Shown here: one piece after another, positions 54,817 to 63,425 of the stretch
How positions within the stretch are numbered: the first letter of the stretch is position 1
How the letters are laid out: each line of letters begins with the position of its first letter
Assembly: GCA_025352125.1 (NCBI GenBank)
Contig: JANXTZ010000040.1
Location: 1 to 64,000 of the forward strand
Origin: Deinococcales bacterium
Lineage (GTDB): Bacteria > Deinococcota > Deinococci > Deinococcales > JAAFIG01
Reading direction: 5' to 3'
Length of the DNA stretch: 64,000 nucleotides
Translations under genes and position numbers: made by a program
The notes under the pieces: model-generated
What the model saw: only the letters and a program-made list of their open reading frames with translations
Databases searched by the model: none
Told to the model about the DNA's origin: nothing

Positions 54817-55296
54817 ATGACTGAACGAAAGTTGTCTCGTTACCGACAAGACCGGATTCTGGGAGGCGTTGCCAGTGGGCTGGCAGCCAATCTGGGCGTT
54901 CATCCTGCGCTGGTGCGGTTGTTCTTGGTGCTTGCCGCCCTGGGTTTGATTGCCGTGCCTAAACTTGACGCCTTGGTCGTGATCGCGTACTTTGCCGCCT
55001 GGGCACTGATTCCAGAGGTGCAACCCAACCTCGAGGTTGAGGTCAAACCCCTCGTGCCTGGTCTGGTGCGACCAAAACATGGAAGGCGGGTCGAGGGCGT
55101 TTGCGCCGGAATCGCTCGAGCTTACAAACTCGATGCGAACTTGGTGCGGGTGGTGATGATCGTGCTGGTGTTGTTTGGTGGTCTGGGTTTGGTGACCTAT
55201 GTGGCGGGCTGGATTTTGATGCCCAACGAAACCACGCCCGCAGAATTAAATGATGCTGCGTTAATCGCTCGAGATCAAAAAGGAGATCGGTCATGA
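54817..55296 (+). CDS. Protein with two PspC domains
   Basis: 159 residues. The longer frame is ignored because AGGAG lies 8 bp before ATG 54817. Each half has the PspC pattern: RYRQDRILGGVASGLAANLGVHPALVRLF with a membrane helix, then RVEGVCAGIARAYKLDANLVRVVMIVLVLFGGLG with a second helix. PspC is a membrane sensor of envelope stress in enteric bacteria. The stop overlaps the YvlD-like gene as ATGA, so they are coupled; PspC-like plus YvlD also occur together in Bacillus (yvlC-yvlD). Confidence 0.88.
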   Translation: MTERKLSRYRQDRILGGVASGLAANLGVHPALVRLFLVLAALGLIAVPKLDALVVIAYFAAWALIPEVQPNLEVEVKPLVPGLVRPKHGRRVEGVCAGIARAYKLDANLVRVVMIVLVLFGGLGLVTYVAGWILMPNETTPAELNDAALIARDQKGDRS

Positions 55297-55661
55297 CTAA
55301 ATTTTTGTGGCGCACATTGATCAACGCACTGGCTTTGTACGTGGTCAGCGCCATCTTTCCAAGCCTTATTTTCTTCTCGAGCGGCGGCGCTGGAGATTAC
55401 TTGATCGCTGGCGCGGTGTTGGGACTTGCCAATGCGGTCTTGCGCCCAGTGCTGTTTTTGTTGACGCTCCCATTCAATATTTTGACTTTTGGACTGTTCA
55501 GTTTTGTCGTCAATGCCGTGGTCTTGCTGCTGGTCGCCAATTACACCAAGCTCGAGACTGGCGGATTTTTTGCGGCACTGGTTGCCAGCGTGCTGTTAAG
55601 TCTCGCCTCGGGTTTGATCAGCAGTGTGCTGGGTGAAGAGAAGAAAACCAATCGAACTTGA
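55293..55661 (+). CDS. YvlD-like (phage holin 4_2 family) membrane protein
   Basis: 122 residues with four membrane helices (about 8-24, 36-55, 60-85, 92-112). The conserved GLANAVLRPVLFLLTLPFNILTFGLF segment identifies the family. These are small multipass proteins tied to envelope-stress regulons; a holin function is not implied. Translationally coupled to the PspC-like gene. Confidence 0.88.
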   Translation: MTKFLWRTLINALALYVVSAIFPSLIFFSSGGAGDYLIAGAVLGLANAVLRPVLFLLTLPFNILTFGLFSFVVNAVVLLLVANYTKLETGGFFAALVASVLLSLASGLISSVLGEEKKTNRT

Positions 55662-55694
55662 TGTTTCATGAGGACATTCTTAAGCTCGAGCGTC

Positions 55695-55700
55695 TATACT
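55695..55700 (+). promoter_or_regulatory. -10 box TATACT, placing the next start at GTG 55707
   Basis: TATACT ends 6 nt before the GTG at 55707, but lies inside the longer reading frame that starts at ATG 55668. The leaderless pattern favours the GTG. Confidence 0.5.
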
Positions 55701-55706
55701 GTTCAG

Positions 55707-56504
55707 GTGCTCAAGCGTTTTTCCCTTGCCTGCCTTGCTGGACTCGCCTTTGTCGGCTGTAGCCGCGATGTCGATTCGATTGCGCCGCAAATCGTGATTG
55801 TCAAACCCCGCGACGGAAAAGTCACCCAGACCGAAAAACTCGAGGTCGAAGGTTACGCCTGGGATGACGCTGGGGTGTTGAAGGTCGTGGTGAACGGTGA
55901 ACGTGATCTGATGGTCGATCCCAAATTTAAGGATCAACGCGGACGCAAATTGGTCAAATTCTCGTTTATCGCCACATCTTTGAGTTCGCAAAAAGCGGCG
56001 TATGAGGTGCGTGCCGTGGACATTCACGGTCACTCGAGCACCACCGAAATCAACATCACGCGGGACACCAAAAAACCGAGCATCAACGTCGAAAACCTGG
56101 ATTCGCTCGCCAGTACGGTGGCGGTCACGGGTTCGATAGAGGACAACATGCAGGTCAAAAAGGTGCTGGTGAACGGTGAGGCACTGAACATTGCGCCCTC
56201 AATCAAAGTGCCGTTTTATGCGGTGGTCAACCGCAATCGGCGCGGGATTATTTTGATTGAGGCTTTTGATGCTGTGGGCAACAAATCCAGTCGCACGGTG
56301 TACATGCCCGCTCCGCCAGCGCCGCCACCCATTGTGGTGACGACGCAAAATCAAGATGGCACTGGGGTCAACAACAGCACGGGAACAAGTACCACGACCA
56401 CAACCACGCGTCGGCGCAGAAGACGGGTTCGAGCAGCCACCACGACCACGCAGCAATCCGCCAGCACCCCCGCGCCAGTGGTTGTTCCAACCTCCCCGCG
56501 CTAA
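55707..56504 (+). CDS. Lipoprotein with Ig-like domains and a Thr/Arg-rich C-terminal tail
   Basis: 265 residues from GTG 55707, which gives a clean lipoprotein signal (KRFSLACLAGLAFVGC) directly at the N-terminus. Two Ig/cadherin-like beta units follow (about 20-110 and 112-195: KLEVEGYAWDDAGVLKVVVNGE and VAVTGSIEDNMQVKKVLVNGE). The last 65 residues are low-complexity: APPAPPP, then a run of six Thr and six Arg, then Thr/Ser/Pro. The basic tail could bind anionic wall or surface polymers; that is inference. Function unknown. Confidence 0.7.
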   Translation: MLKRFSLACLAGLAFVGCSRDVDSIAPQIVIVKPRDGKVTQTEKLEVEGYAWDDAGVLKVVVNGERDLMVDPKFKDQRGRKLVKFSFIATSLSSQKAAYEVRAVDIHGHSSTTEINITRDTKKPSINVENLDSLASTVAVTGSIEDNMQVKKVLVNGEALNIAPSIKVPFYAVVNRNRRGIILIEAFDAVGNKSSRTVYMPAPPAPPPIVVTTQNQDGTGVNNSTGTSTTTTTTRRRRRRVRAATTTTQQSASTPAPVVVPTSPR

Positions 56505-56507
56505 AAC

Positions 56508-57209
56508 TTAGCTTTTGTGTACTTCCAACTCGAGCTTGAAATTGCCGCGTCTGGTTTCGTTGATCACGCGTTTGAATTCGATCCGTCCGAGGCGTTCGGC
56601 AACCAGGGTGTCACCCTCCCTGATGCTGGTGCTCGAGCTTGCCAGTTGACCGTTGATGCGCACGTTTTTGCCCTCAATGCCCGCCTGAAAGTACGCCCTT
56701 GACACGCCAAAGCCTTTCGCGCCGACCACGTCCACGCGCATACTGGGGACAACCACCTCACGGGTTTTGACGCTGCGCTCGAGGTTGCTGGCGTCCAGCA
56801 CCTCAATTTGCAGCTCGAGTTCGCGCCCTTGAACCCGCAGGCTGTTCAGGCTTTGCAGTTGTTTGAGTCCTTTTTGCAATGTTGCGACCAAGAACATTCC
56901 GTGTTGTTCGCGGATGTCGCCGCGCAATTCGTCGGGCAAGTTGACTGCCACGCGAATGTCTTGAACGTCAGTGTTTTCGCCAAAATCTGCCTCGAGCCGC
57001 ACAATCTTGACGGGGTCGTCCACGTTTGGAATGTGCTCGGGGTAGAGCGTGTAAATCACGCGGGACGGGTCTGGGAAACCGCCATTTACGGCAAAACGCA
57101 CGCCGTCGGCAGCCAGGGCGCGTCGGTCCACCGTTGACCCTTCGACAAAACCCGTGCGAACCACGCGTCCACCTCGGGCTTGGGAAACCAGGGTGCGCAA
57201 ATCGGTCAT
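56508..57209 (-). CDS. S4-domain RNA-binding protein, YlmH-like
   Basis: 233 residues. The N-terminal half (about 1-90) contains FVEGSTVDRRALAADGVRFAVNGGFPDPSRVIYTLYP, as in the YlmH family; the C-terminal S4 domain (about 165-225) reads VSRAYFQAGIEGKNVRINGQLA and EGDTLVAERLGRIEF. YlmH-type proteins have been linked to rescuing stalled 50S subunits and to cell-division gene clusters; no division gene is adjacent here. A -10 TACACT lies 9 nt before the ATG, overlapping a CTCGAG site. Confidence 0.8.
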   Translation of the reverse strand: MTDLRTLVSQARGGRVVRTGFVEGSTVDRRALAADGVRFAVNGGFPDPSRVIYTLYPEHIPNVDDPVKIVRLEADFGENTDVQDIRVAVNLPDELRGDIREQHGMFLVATLQKGLKQLQSLNSLRVQGRELELQIEVLDASNLERSVKTREVVVPSMRVDVVGAKGFGVSRAYFQAGIEGKNVRINGQLASSSTSIREGDTLVAERLGRIEFKRVINETRRGNFKLELEVHKS

Positions 57210-57352
57210 GCTGCCTCGAGTGTAAACATCATGCCTTCACAAAACCACGCCGAGGGAAGGATTTCAAGCCCAAGTTGAACAAATGAGCCGATCTGATGCG
57301 GCACTCATCCACGGCGCGGTATGGTATTCAAAAATATCAAGGGGCTTTTCAG

Positions 57353-58153
57353 ATGTTTTCGACCCGTACAGCCAACACTCAACATTGGACGCAGCACGTG
57401 ATACTGGGCTTGCTGAGCGGTCTGCTGCTGGGCAGCGTTGTGGTTTTGATTTATTCGCAAACCAAATGGTATTTGCCTCTGATCATCATGGTGCTCAGCC
57501 TTGCCATGAGCCTGAACGGTTTGACCAGACGTGTATTGAGTATTCTGACGCTGGTTGTTGGGTTTATTTTGGCGTTGTGTGTTTTTACACCTGCCTTACA
57601 ACCCGTACAGCGTTTTCTGGACGTCACGCAACTGCCGAGTCGCGCGGACGTGATCGTGATTTTGGGCGGAGGATTGCACTGTGGCTCGACCGACCTCGAA
57701 TCCTCGAGCCTCGCCCGAACGACCAAAGGCTTGGAACTCTGGAAGGCGGGTTACGCGCCGATCATCACGATTTCGGACACAACAGGTTTGTGGGAAAACT
57801 GCGTCAGCCTCGAACAATCCACGCGTCAAGAAATCTCTTACCTCGAGCCGAAGAATGCGCCAGAAATCGTGGTGTTGCCAAAGGTGCAAAACACCCGCAT
57901 GGAAGCCGAGGCGGTAGAGAGAGAAGCCAAAAAACGGGGTTGGAAAAACATTTTGATCGTGACCGCGCCAGCCCATTCCAGGCGTGCTCGAGCGACGTTT
58001 TCCCAACTCAAATTGCAGGCTTTTGTTGTCAGCGCCACGGAACCGCGTTATGACACCGATTTGCATTTGCCGCATGATCGGCTGGAAGCCTTGCCCACGT
58101 TGGCTCGAGAAATCGCGGGTTTGCTGAAGTACACGCTTTTGGGTTGGTTCTAA
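57353..58153 (+). CDS. DUF218 (YdcF/SanA-like) membrane protein
   Basis: 266 residues. Two membrane helices (about 15-38 and 42-80, the second probably a pair) precede the DUF218 domain (about 95-266) with [45 protein letters not shown] and [17 protein letters not shown]. The domain faces outside in relatives such as ElyC, which take part in envelope polymer metabolism. ATG 57353 follows CAAGGGG; upstream in-frame codons are not family-like. The stop overlaps the convergent deoB stop. Confidence 0.82.
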   Translation: MFSTRTANTQHWTQHVILGLLSGLLLGSVVVLIYSQTKWYLPLIIMVLSLAMSLNGLTRRVLSILTLVVGFILALCVFTPALQPVQRFLDVTQLPSRADVIVILGGGLHCGSTDLESSSLARTTKGLELWKAGYAPIITISDTTGLWENCVSLEQSTRQEISYLEPKNAPEIVVLPKVQNTRMEAEAVEREAKKRGWKNILIVTAPAHSRRARATFSQLKLQAFVVSATEPRYDTDLHLPHDRLEALPTLAREIAGLLKYTLLGWF

Positions 58154-59325
58154 TTTAATTTCTGCCAGAAACTGTTGCCGACGCCGTTCCATTTGACCTT
58201 CAATGCCTCGGCAACCGTCGCGCCCAGATCGGCAAAACTGCGGCGCTCTCCAAGGTTGATGTTGGTTTTTCCAGGCTTGAACGCCAGCAGCATCGCGTGT
58301 TCGCGGGTGTGGTCCGTGCCAAACCAGGTCGGGTCGTTGCCGTGGTCGCTGACGATAAAAAGTGCACCGTCTTCAGGCACAGCGTCGAGCAAATCTGGCA
58401 GCGCGTCGTCAAATTCTTTCAAGGCGTTTGCATAACCCGCCACATCGCGCCGATGACCAAATTTGGCGTCAAAATCGACCAGATTCAGAAACGCCAAACC
58501 GTTAAAACTCGAGCGCATGACGGCAAGCATTTTGGCAATGCCGTCGCTGTTGTTGTCGGTGTGAATGCTCTTTGTAAAACCACGACTTGCGTAAATATCA
58601 GGGATTTTACCCAGACCGATCACATCCAGTTTTGCCTCGAACAACGCGTCCAGCACCGTTCGGGGTGGCTCGAGGCTGAAATCCTTGCGGGCTTCGTTGA
58701 CGCGATCAAACGGGTGCACGCCTTTGAACGGACGGGCGATCACCCTGGCAACCGCAAATTCGCCTTGCAGAATATCGCGGGCTTTCTGACACCAGTCATA
58801 CAGTTGCTCGAGCGGCACTCTGTCAACGTGCGTGGCAATCTGAAACACGCTGTCGGCGCTGGTGTAAACAATTGGTTTTCCAGTCTCGAGGTGTGCGGTT
58901 CCAAAATCGCGGATCACATCCGTTCCCGAGTACACACTGTTGCACAACCAACCGCGCCCGATGGTGGCGGTAAAGGCATCCATGACAATGGGCGGGAAAC
59001 CGTCATGGAAGGTTTTAAACGGATGCTCGAGTTGCACGCCCATGAACTCCCAGTGTCCGGTGCTGGTGTCCTTGCCCAGACTGACCTCAAGCATTCGTCC
59101 GAACGCGCCGGTAGGGTCGGCAATTTTGCCGGTATTAACGCTGGGAATCCAACCCAAACCGAGACGCTCGAGATTTGGCAACCGCACGCCAGAACTTTGC
59201 AGAACGTGATTGATGGTGTGCGAACCCGCGTCGCCGTTCGGGTGGTCCTGGTTTGCCGAGAATTTGCTGGCATCTGGCAGTTCTCCGACGCCGACACTAT
59301 CGAGCACGATCACACTGATTTTCAT
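58150..59325 (-). CDS. deoB: Phosphopentomutase
   Basis: Interconverts ribose 1- and 5-phosphates in nucleoside salvage; an alkaline-phosphatase-fold enzyme with two Mn ions. 391 residues. Metal and phosphoryl residues are seen in [26 protein letters not shown] (phospho-Thr), [23 protein letters not shown] and [11 protein letters not shown]. With cdd elsewhere in the window it indicates nucleoside catabolism. Confidence 0.96.
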   Translation of the reverse strand: MKISVIVLDSVGVGELPDASKFSANQDHPNGDAGSHTINHVLQSSGVRLPNLERLGLGWIPSVNTGKIADPTGAFGRMLEVSLGKDTSTGHWEFMGVQLEHPFKTFHDGFPPIVMDAFTATIGRGWLCNSVYSGTDVIRDFGTAHLETGKPIVYTSADSVFQIATHVDRVPLEQLYDWCQKARDILQGEFAVARVIARPFKGVHPFDRVNEARKDFSLEPPRTVLDALFEAKLDVIGLGKIPDIYASRGFTKSIHTDNNSDGIAKMLAVMRSSFNGLAFLNLVDFDAKFGHRRDVAGYANALKEFDDALPDLLDAVPEDGALFIVSDHGNDPTWFGTDHTREHAMLLAFKPGKTNINLGERRSFADLGATVAEALKVKWNGVGNSFWQKLN

Positions 59326-59331
59326 GGCTCG

Positions 59332-59337
59332 AGTTTA
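59332..59337 (-). promoter_or_regulatory. -10 box TAAACT of deoB
   Basis: On the minus strand TAAACT ends 6 nt before the ATG at 59325 and overlaps a CTCGAG site. Confidence 0.5.
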
Positions 59338-59517
59338 CTGCACATTGGACCATGTTCCCAAAGGTGCAGGTTCATGAGGGCGACTGTTGAAACCTACTTT
59401 TTCATGAAGAAATGCCCCCTCGTAGTTCATCTTGAAACTCGGTATGATTCCGTCTGGTTTGAACCATGACCAAACGTTGAGTCTACGGGAGTGAGGCTCG
59501 AGGTGACGGGAGGCGTT

Positions 59518-60291
59518 ATGAAATTAAAATTTGCATCGATTCTGATGTTGGCAGTGTTGGGCGCAGTGTTTGCGGCAAGCCGAGATTTTTTGACGATTCA
59601 TCAAGCGGGCACCATTGTGGTTGGAACGGACGGCGCATTTCCACCGTTCAGTTTCAAGCAAAGCGGGCAACTGGTCGGTTTTGAGGTTGACCTCGCCAAC
59701 GCCATTGCAAAGAGTTTGGATGTCAAAACCCAGTGGCGCACCGCGCCGTTTACCGAGTTGTTGTCAGATTTGAAACAGGGCAAATTCGACTTTGTGATCG
59801 CCTCGCACGGCATCACCCCCGAGCGCCAAAAAACAATCGATTTTGCCACGCCGCACTACTGCACCGGTGGCATGATCGTGTCCAAATCGGATGGTCCAAA
59901 AACCATTCTCGAGCTTCCTGGCACGCGAATTGGGGTCCAAGTCGGGACAACGTACTTGCAAAATGCCTTAAAAATCCCTGGCGTGCTCAAAAGCGATGTC
60001 AAAGGTTACGCCAAAGACAGCGACGCGCTGCGTGACCTGATTGCGGGTAAAATTGATGTCTGGATCACCGACAAATTCGTGGCGCTCGATGTCATCAAGA
60101 ACAATCCCAAAGCCGATCTCGAGCACGGCGATCTGGTTTTTACCGAGCGAATCGCCATTGCGGTGGCAAAAGGCAACAACACCGTCACGGGTTCAATCAA
60201 CAGTGCATTGATTGGCTTGATGAATGACGGTACTTACGAGAAAATCTCGAACCGTTGGTTCGGTGAAGACATTCGTTGCGAGGGCAATTAA
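59518..60291 (+). CDS. Extracellular solute-binding protein, polar amino acid type (family 3)
   Basis: 257 residues. Signal peptide (about 1-21, cut near VFAAS). Mature part: GTIVVGTDGAFPPFSF, LVGFEVDLANAIAKSL, DFVIASHGITPERQKTIDFATPH, LPGTRIGVQVGTTY and a C-terminal YEKISNRWFG, all typical of glutamine/histidine-like binding proteins of ABC importers. No permease or ATPase gene is adjacent. GGGAGG precedes the ATG. The stop shares two bases with the convergent Nudix gene stop. Confidence 0.9.
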   Translation: MKLKFASILMLAVLGAVFAASRDFLTIHQAGTIVVGTDGAFPPFSFKQSGQLVGFEVDLANAIAKSLDVKTQWRTAPFTELLSDLKQGKFDFVIASHGITPERQKTIDFATPHYCTGGMIVSKSDGPKTILELPGTRIGVQVGTTYLQNALKIPGVLKSDVKGYAKDSDALRDLIAGKIDVWITDKFVALDVIKNNPKADLEHGDLVFTERIAIAVAKGNNTVTGSINSALIGLMNDGTYEKISNRWFGEDIRCEGN

Positions 60292-60869
60292 ACCAACTCG
60301 AGCGTGTCCGAAATCACCCACGCGGTCATGCCCCAGATGTCAAAACCCCGCCAGTCGTAATGCAGCACCTCGTTTGCCCGAGCGCGATAGGCTCTGGGAT
60401 CATTTGGCAGTTTGGCATTGGGTGGAAGAGTTCGCGCTTCATACCGTGGCTCTAAATTTCGCAATTCTTTGATCGGCACATGCAAAATCCTGGCGACTTC
60501 GTTCACATCCGCCTCGAGTGGTGCTGGTTGCTCGAGAAGCCCCAGCACGGGTGTGACATGAAATCCTTGCGGCGTCCAAACATCATCAAGCATTCCGAGC
60601 ACGTTTACCGAGTCTGAATCCATTCCAATCTCTTCTTGGGCTTCACGCAATGCCGCCTCAACTGGCGTCTCGAGATCATGCAGTGAACCGCCAGGAAACG
60701 AAATCTGTCCTTTGTGCGTCGGTAAATGCGCGGTTCGTACCGTCAAAATCAAATGCGGTTCTGGCTCGAGCACCACTGGCACCAGCACCGCCGCCCGCCG
60801 GAACTCTGGCAGCTCGAGAATCCGTCGTTCACGGGTTTGCAAACTGTTTTTAAGTCTCTCGAGGTTCAT
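60288..60869 (-). CDS. Nudix hydrolase, CoA-pyrophosphatase (NudL) type
   Basis: 193 residues. The Nudix box is GGSLHDLETPVEAALREAQEEIGM (about residues 60-83), binding the metal and diphosphate. The preceding VLLTVRTAHLPTHKGQISFPGG-like segment (HKGQISFPGG) is the NuCoA signature of enzymes that split coenzyme A. The first 20 bases overlap the end of mazG, so the two house-cleaning pyrophosphatases form a coupled pair. Confidence 0.88.
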   Translation of the reverse strand: MNLERLKNSLQTRERRILELPEFRRAAVLVPVVLEPEPHLILTVRTAHLPTHKGQISFPGGSLHDLETPVEAALREAQEEIGMDSDSVNVLGMLDDVWTPQGFHVTPVLGLLEQPAPLEADVNEVARILHVPIKELRNLEPRYEARTLPPNAKLPNDPRAYRARANEVLHYDWRGFDIWGMTAWVISDTLELV

Positions 60870-61488
60870 GAATGGCGCTCCAGACTTTTTGCTCGAGCCT
60901 TTGACGCAACAGCACTTCAGGGTTTTCTTTTAAACTTCGCGTCCAAGCGACAATCGCCTCGAGTACATCTGCCGCGCCGTTTGCGTCATCGCCCGAGTTT
61001 TGCAATGCCGCCAAAACCTCCAGCTTAGAACCCTTTTGTATTCCAAGTGCTTTATGGATTTCTACCCCTCGAGCCAACGCTCCCAGCGCCCTCGGGATGC
61101 GTTCGGCGGGGTGTGGTTCAGGTTTACCTTCACGCTCGAGTTTTTTAATTTCGTCCCAGTTTTTCTTGACCGTTTCCGAATCTGGCGCAACCACATCACC
61201 AAAGACGTGCGGATGCCGCCGAATCAATTTCTCGACAATCGCGTTTTCAATGGTTTCGTAGCTGTACTCGAGGTTTTCCTCGGCGATCACCGCATGAAAG
61301 GCGACCTGCAAGAGCACATCGCCCAACTCATCCGCCACCTCGAGCGGTGTGCCAACACTGATCGCATCCACCGCCTCTGCCGCCTCCTCGAGCAAATACG
61401 GGCGCAGGCTTTGATGGGTTTGTTCCCGATCCCAGGGGCAACCGTTCGGGGCGCGAAGTTGACGCATGATTGCAAGAAGGCGTTCCAT
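60850..61488 (-). CDS. mazG: MazG nucleoside triphosphate pyrophosphohydrolase
   Basis: Removes pyrophosphate from (abnormal) NTPs. 212 residues, shorter than the 263 of E. coli. PNGCPWDREQTHQSLRPYLLEEAAEAVDAI contains the EExxE metal motif, completed by VADELGDVLLQVAFHA (ExxD). The C-terminal half (RRHPHVFGDV, NWDEIKKLE) is the second MazG region, partly shortened. Leaderless promoter at 61496-61501. Confidence 0.92.
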   Translation of the reverse strand: MERLLAIMRQLRAPNGCPWDREQTHQSLRPYLLEEAAEAVDAISVGTPLEVADELGDVLLQVAFHAVIAEENLEYSYETIENAIVEKLIRRHPHVFGDVVAPDSETVKKNWDEIKKLEREGKPEPHPAERIPRALGALARGVEIHKALGIQKGSKLEVLAALQNSGDDANGAADVLEAIVAWTRSLKENPEVLLRQRLEQKVWSAIHEPRET

Positions 61489-61495
61489 AGCCCCG

Positions 61496-61501
61496 AGTCT
61501 A
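61496..61501 (-). promoter_or_regulatory. -10 box TAGACT of mazG
   Basis: On the minus strand TAGACT ends 7 nt before the ATG at 61488. Confidence 0.45.
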
Positions 61502-61561
61502 TCAAAACGTGTTGTTTCGTGTTAGTAAGGCGAGCCTCACACTTGACGCTGCGCCCAGATT

Positions 61562-62761
61562 TCAAACTGCCAGAATAAAGTTCCGCAGTTCGTAACCCTT
61601 GACGGTGTCATTCCAGCCCAATGTCGCAGGGCGCTCAATGCGCAAGCTTGGCAGTGCCAGCAATTTTTGCAAGAAAATATCGGTTTCTTGCAAGGCAATA
61701 AAACTGCCAGGGCAACGGTGATGACCGTCGCCGAAGCTCATGACGGCAGGCTGCACGCCTTTGGGCAATTCGCGGTCGGTGCGAATGTCGTGCGGGCACG
61801 CGCCCACCGTGCGTTCGTCGGCGTTGGCGCTGTCAAGATGCACCGCAATTTTTGCACCTTTGGGAATCGTGAGGGTCTGACCTTCAGATTCAACCTCGAG
61901 GTTCTCGGTGGCGCGGCGCTCGAGCATGGTGACGACAGGCTCGAGGCGCAGGATTTCACCGAGCATCGCATGGCGTTCAGTCTCGCCCGCGACCAAAAAC
62001 CGTTCACGCAATTTTGGACGCTCGAGAAAGTGCATCACGGCGGCGCAAATAAATTCTCTTGTGGTTGCCATGCCTGCCGCACCGTAGGTCACGCATTCGG
62101 ACAGCACCTCGGGCGGCGTGTAACCCTCGCTTAAAACGTGGGAAATCACGTCTTCGCGGGGCTGTTTTTTGCGCTCACGAATGGCGGGTTGCACATCCAG
62201 AAAGAAGAATGCCAGCAGATTCCAACGCGCTTTGATGGCTTCCAAAATTTTGGTTTGATCTGGCGAGTTGACCAGCCCCGAAATGCGTGCCCCCATCCCT
62301 GGGACGCGGCTGCTGGTCAGTCCGACCACTTGCGCGGCGACTTCTACCGCCAGTTTCATCGAGGTTTTGCTCAAATCTGCCTTGCCTTTTTTGACCAAGT
62401 CGGCGACCAAATCGGCGCTGAGTTTTTCCATCATGGAACGGTAATTGGCATTGGTGTAATTGGGCGTGAAAAAACGTGCGGTCTTGCGGCGCAAATCATG
62501 ATGCACCTCACCCTCGAGATGCAAAACGGGTGCTCGCATGTTGGCTGGCATTTTGGCGACCAATTCCGCACCGAAACCGGCTTGTTTTACATTGTTGCTT
62601 CGCAAAATGGTACGCACCTCATCATGCCCCCTGACATGCCAAAGACCGTTTTCGTCCACGTTCAGGCTTGGCGTGCTCGAGACTTCCCCTCGAGCGGTTT
62701 TACGGGCGTTGTGGTCTACAGGACAGCCATCGGTTTGTGGGTTTATTGGGTCTGAAGTCAT
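61562..62761 (-). CDS. Cytochrome P450
   Basis: 399 residues from ATG 62761; the extra upstream codons in the open frame are not family-like. Haem thiolate Cys350 sits in SFGDGHHRCPG, the oxygen-activating I-helix is AAGMATT (228-234) and the K-helix ExxR is EILR (269-272). The I-helix has Met-Ala instead of the usual acid before Thr, which may alter proton delivery. Soluble bacterial monooxygenase; substrate unknown and no ferredoxin gene nearby. The divergent TetR gene is the likely regulator. Confidence 0.93.
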   Translation of the reverse strand: MTSDPINPQTDGCPVDHNARKTARGEVSSTPSLNVDENGLWHVRGHDEVRTILRSNNVKQAGFGAELVAKMPANMRAPVLHLEGEVHHDLRRKTARFFTPNYTNANYRSMMEKLSADLVADLVKKGKADLSKTSMKLAVEVAAQVVGLTSSRVPGMGARISGLVNSPDQTKILEAIKARWNLLAFFFLDVQPAIRERKKQPREDVISHVLSEGYTPPEVLSECVTYGAAGMATTREFICAAVMHFLERPKLRERFLVAGETERHAMLGEILRLEPVVTMLERRATENLEVESEGQTLTIPKGAKIAVHLDSANADERTVGACPHDIRTDRELPKGVQPAVMSFGDGHHRCPGSFIALQETDIFLQKLLALPSLRIERPATLGWNDTVKGYELRNFILAV

Positions 62762-62837
62762 GAAGGTTATTTTGACCGAAATCTTAAAGTGACATCTGTG
62801 ACTTTTGAGACATTGTGTATCATTTCTCGAAAATCCA

Positions 62838-62843
62838 TATAAT
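62838..62843 (+). promoter_or_regulatory. -10 box TATAAT of the TetR gene
   Basis: A consensus TATAAT ends 6 nt before GTG 62850 and so picks that codon as the leaderless start. Confidence 0.55.
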
Positions 62844-62849
62844 AAACCC

Positions 62850-63422
62850 GTGTCTGCAATCCCAATTCTGACTGACAAACGCATCAACAACACGCGACGC
62901 GCCCTGACCAACGCCCTGATCGCCCTGACCCTCGAGAAAGGCTACGACGCCCTGACCGTGCGTGACATCAGCGAACGTGCAGGGATCGGTTACGCCACGT
63001 TTTTCAGACATTTCTCCGATAAAGATTCCCTGCTGACGGAAGTTCTCGAGGGAACCCTGGGCGAATTTCTGGAATTGATTCAACCAGTCTTGAACGACCC
63101 AGAACGCACGGTGACACTGGTTTTTGAGCACGTCAAGCAAAACAGTGACCCTGTTCGGGTTTTGCTGCGCACCCGCAACGTCAGTCCGTTGTTGCCCCGC
63201 ATTTTTGCTTTTTCCTCTCAAGCCATGCTCGAGACGCTGAAACCAAATCCCAAAAGTCTGATTCCGCCCGAGATTGCCGCGCATCACATGATCGTCTCGA
63301 TTCTCGAGTTGATCGAATGGTGGCTCGAACATGAAATGCCGTACCCGCCCGAGCACATGGGCAAAATTGTCAACGCGCTCATCATGCAACCCGCCCGAAA
63401 ACTGGCTTTCCTCGAGAGGTGA
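62850..63422 (+). CDS. TetR/AcrR-family regulator
   Basis: 190 residues from GTG 62850. The N-terminal helix-turn-helix (about 14-60) reads TRRALTNALIALTLEKGYDALTVRDISERAGIGYATFFRHFSDKDSLL, a standard TetR start. The C-terminal helical part (about 70-190) is a ligand/dimer domain. It is divergent from the P450 gene with 88 bp between starts and probably represses it, the ligand perhaps being the P450 substrate (inference). Confidence 0.88.
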   Translation: MSAIPILTDKRINNTRRALTNALIALTLEKGYDALTVRDISERAGIGYATFFRHFSDKDSLLTEVLEGTLGEFLELIQPVLNDPERTVTLVFEHVKQNSDPVRVLLRTRNVSPLLPRIFAFSSQAMLETLKPNPKSLIPPEIAAHHMIVSILELIEWWLEHEMPYPPEHMGKIVNALIMQPARKLAFLER

Positions 63423-63425
63423 ACC

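Noticed and set aside
58297-59469. 390-codon open frame antisense to deoB
   Set aside because: deoB is complete with all catalytic motifs; the antisense product is Cys/His/Val-rich without domain features.
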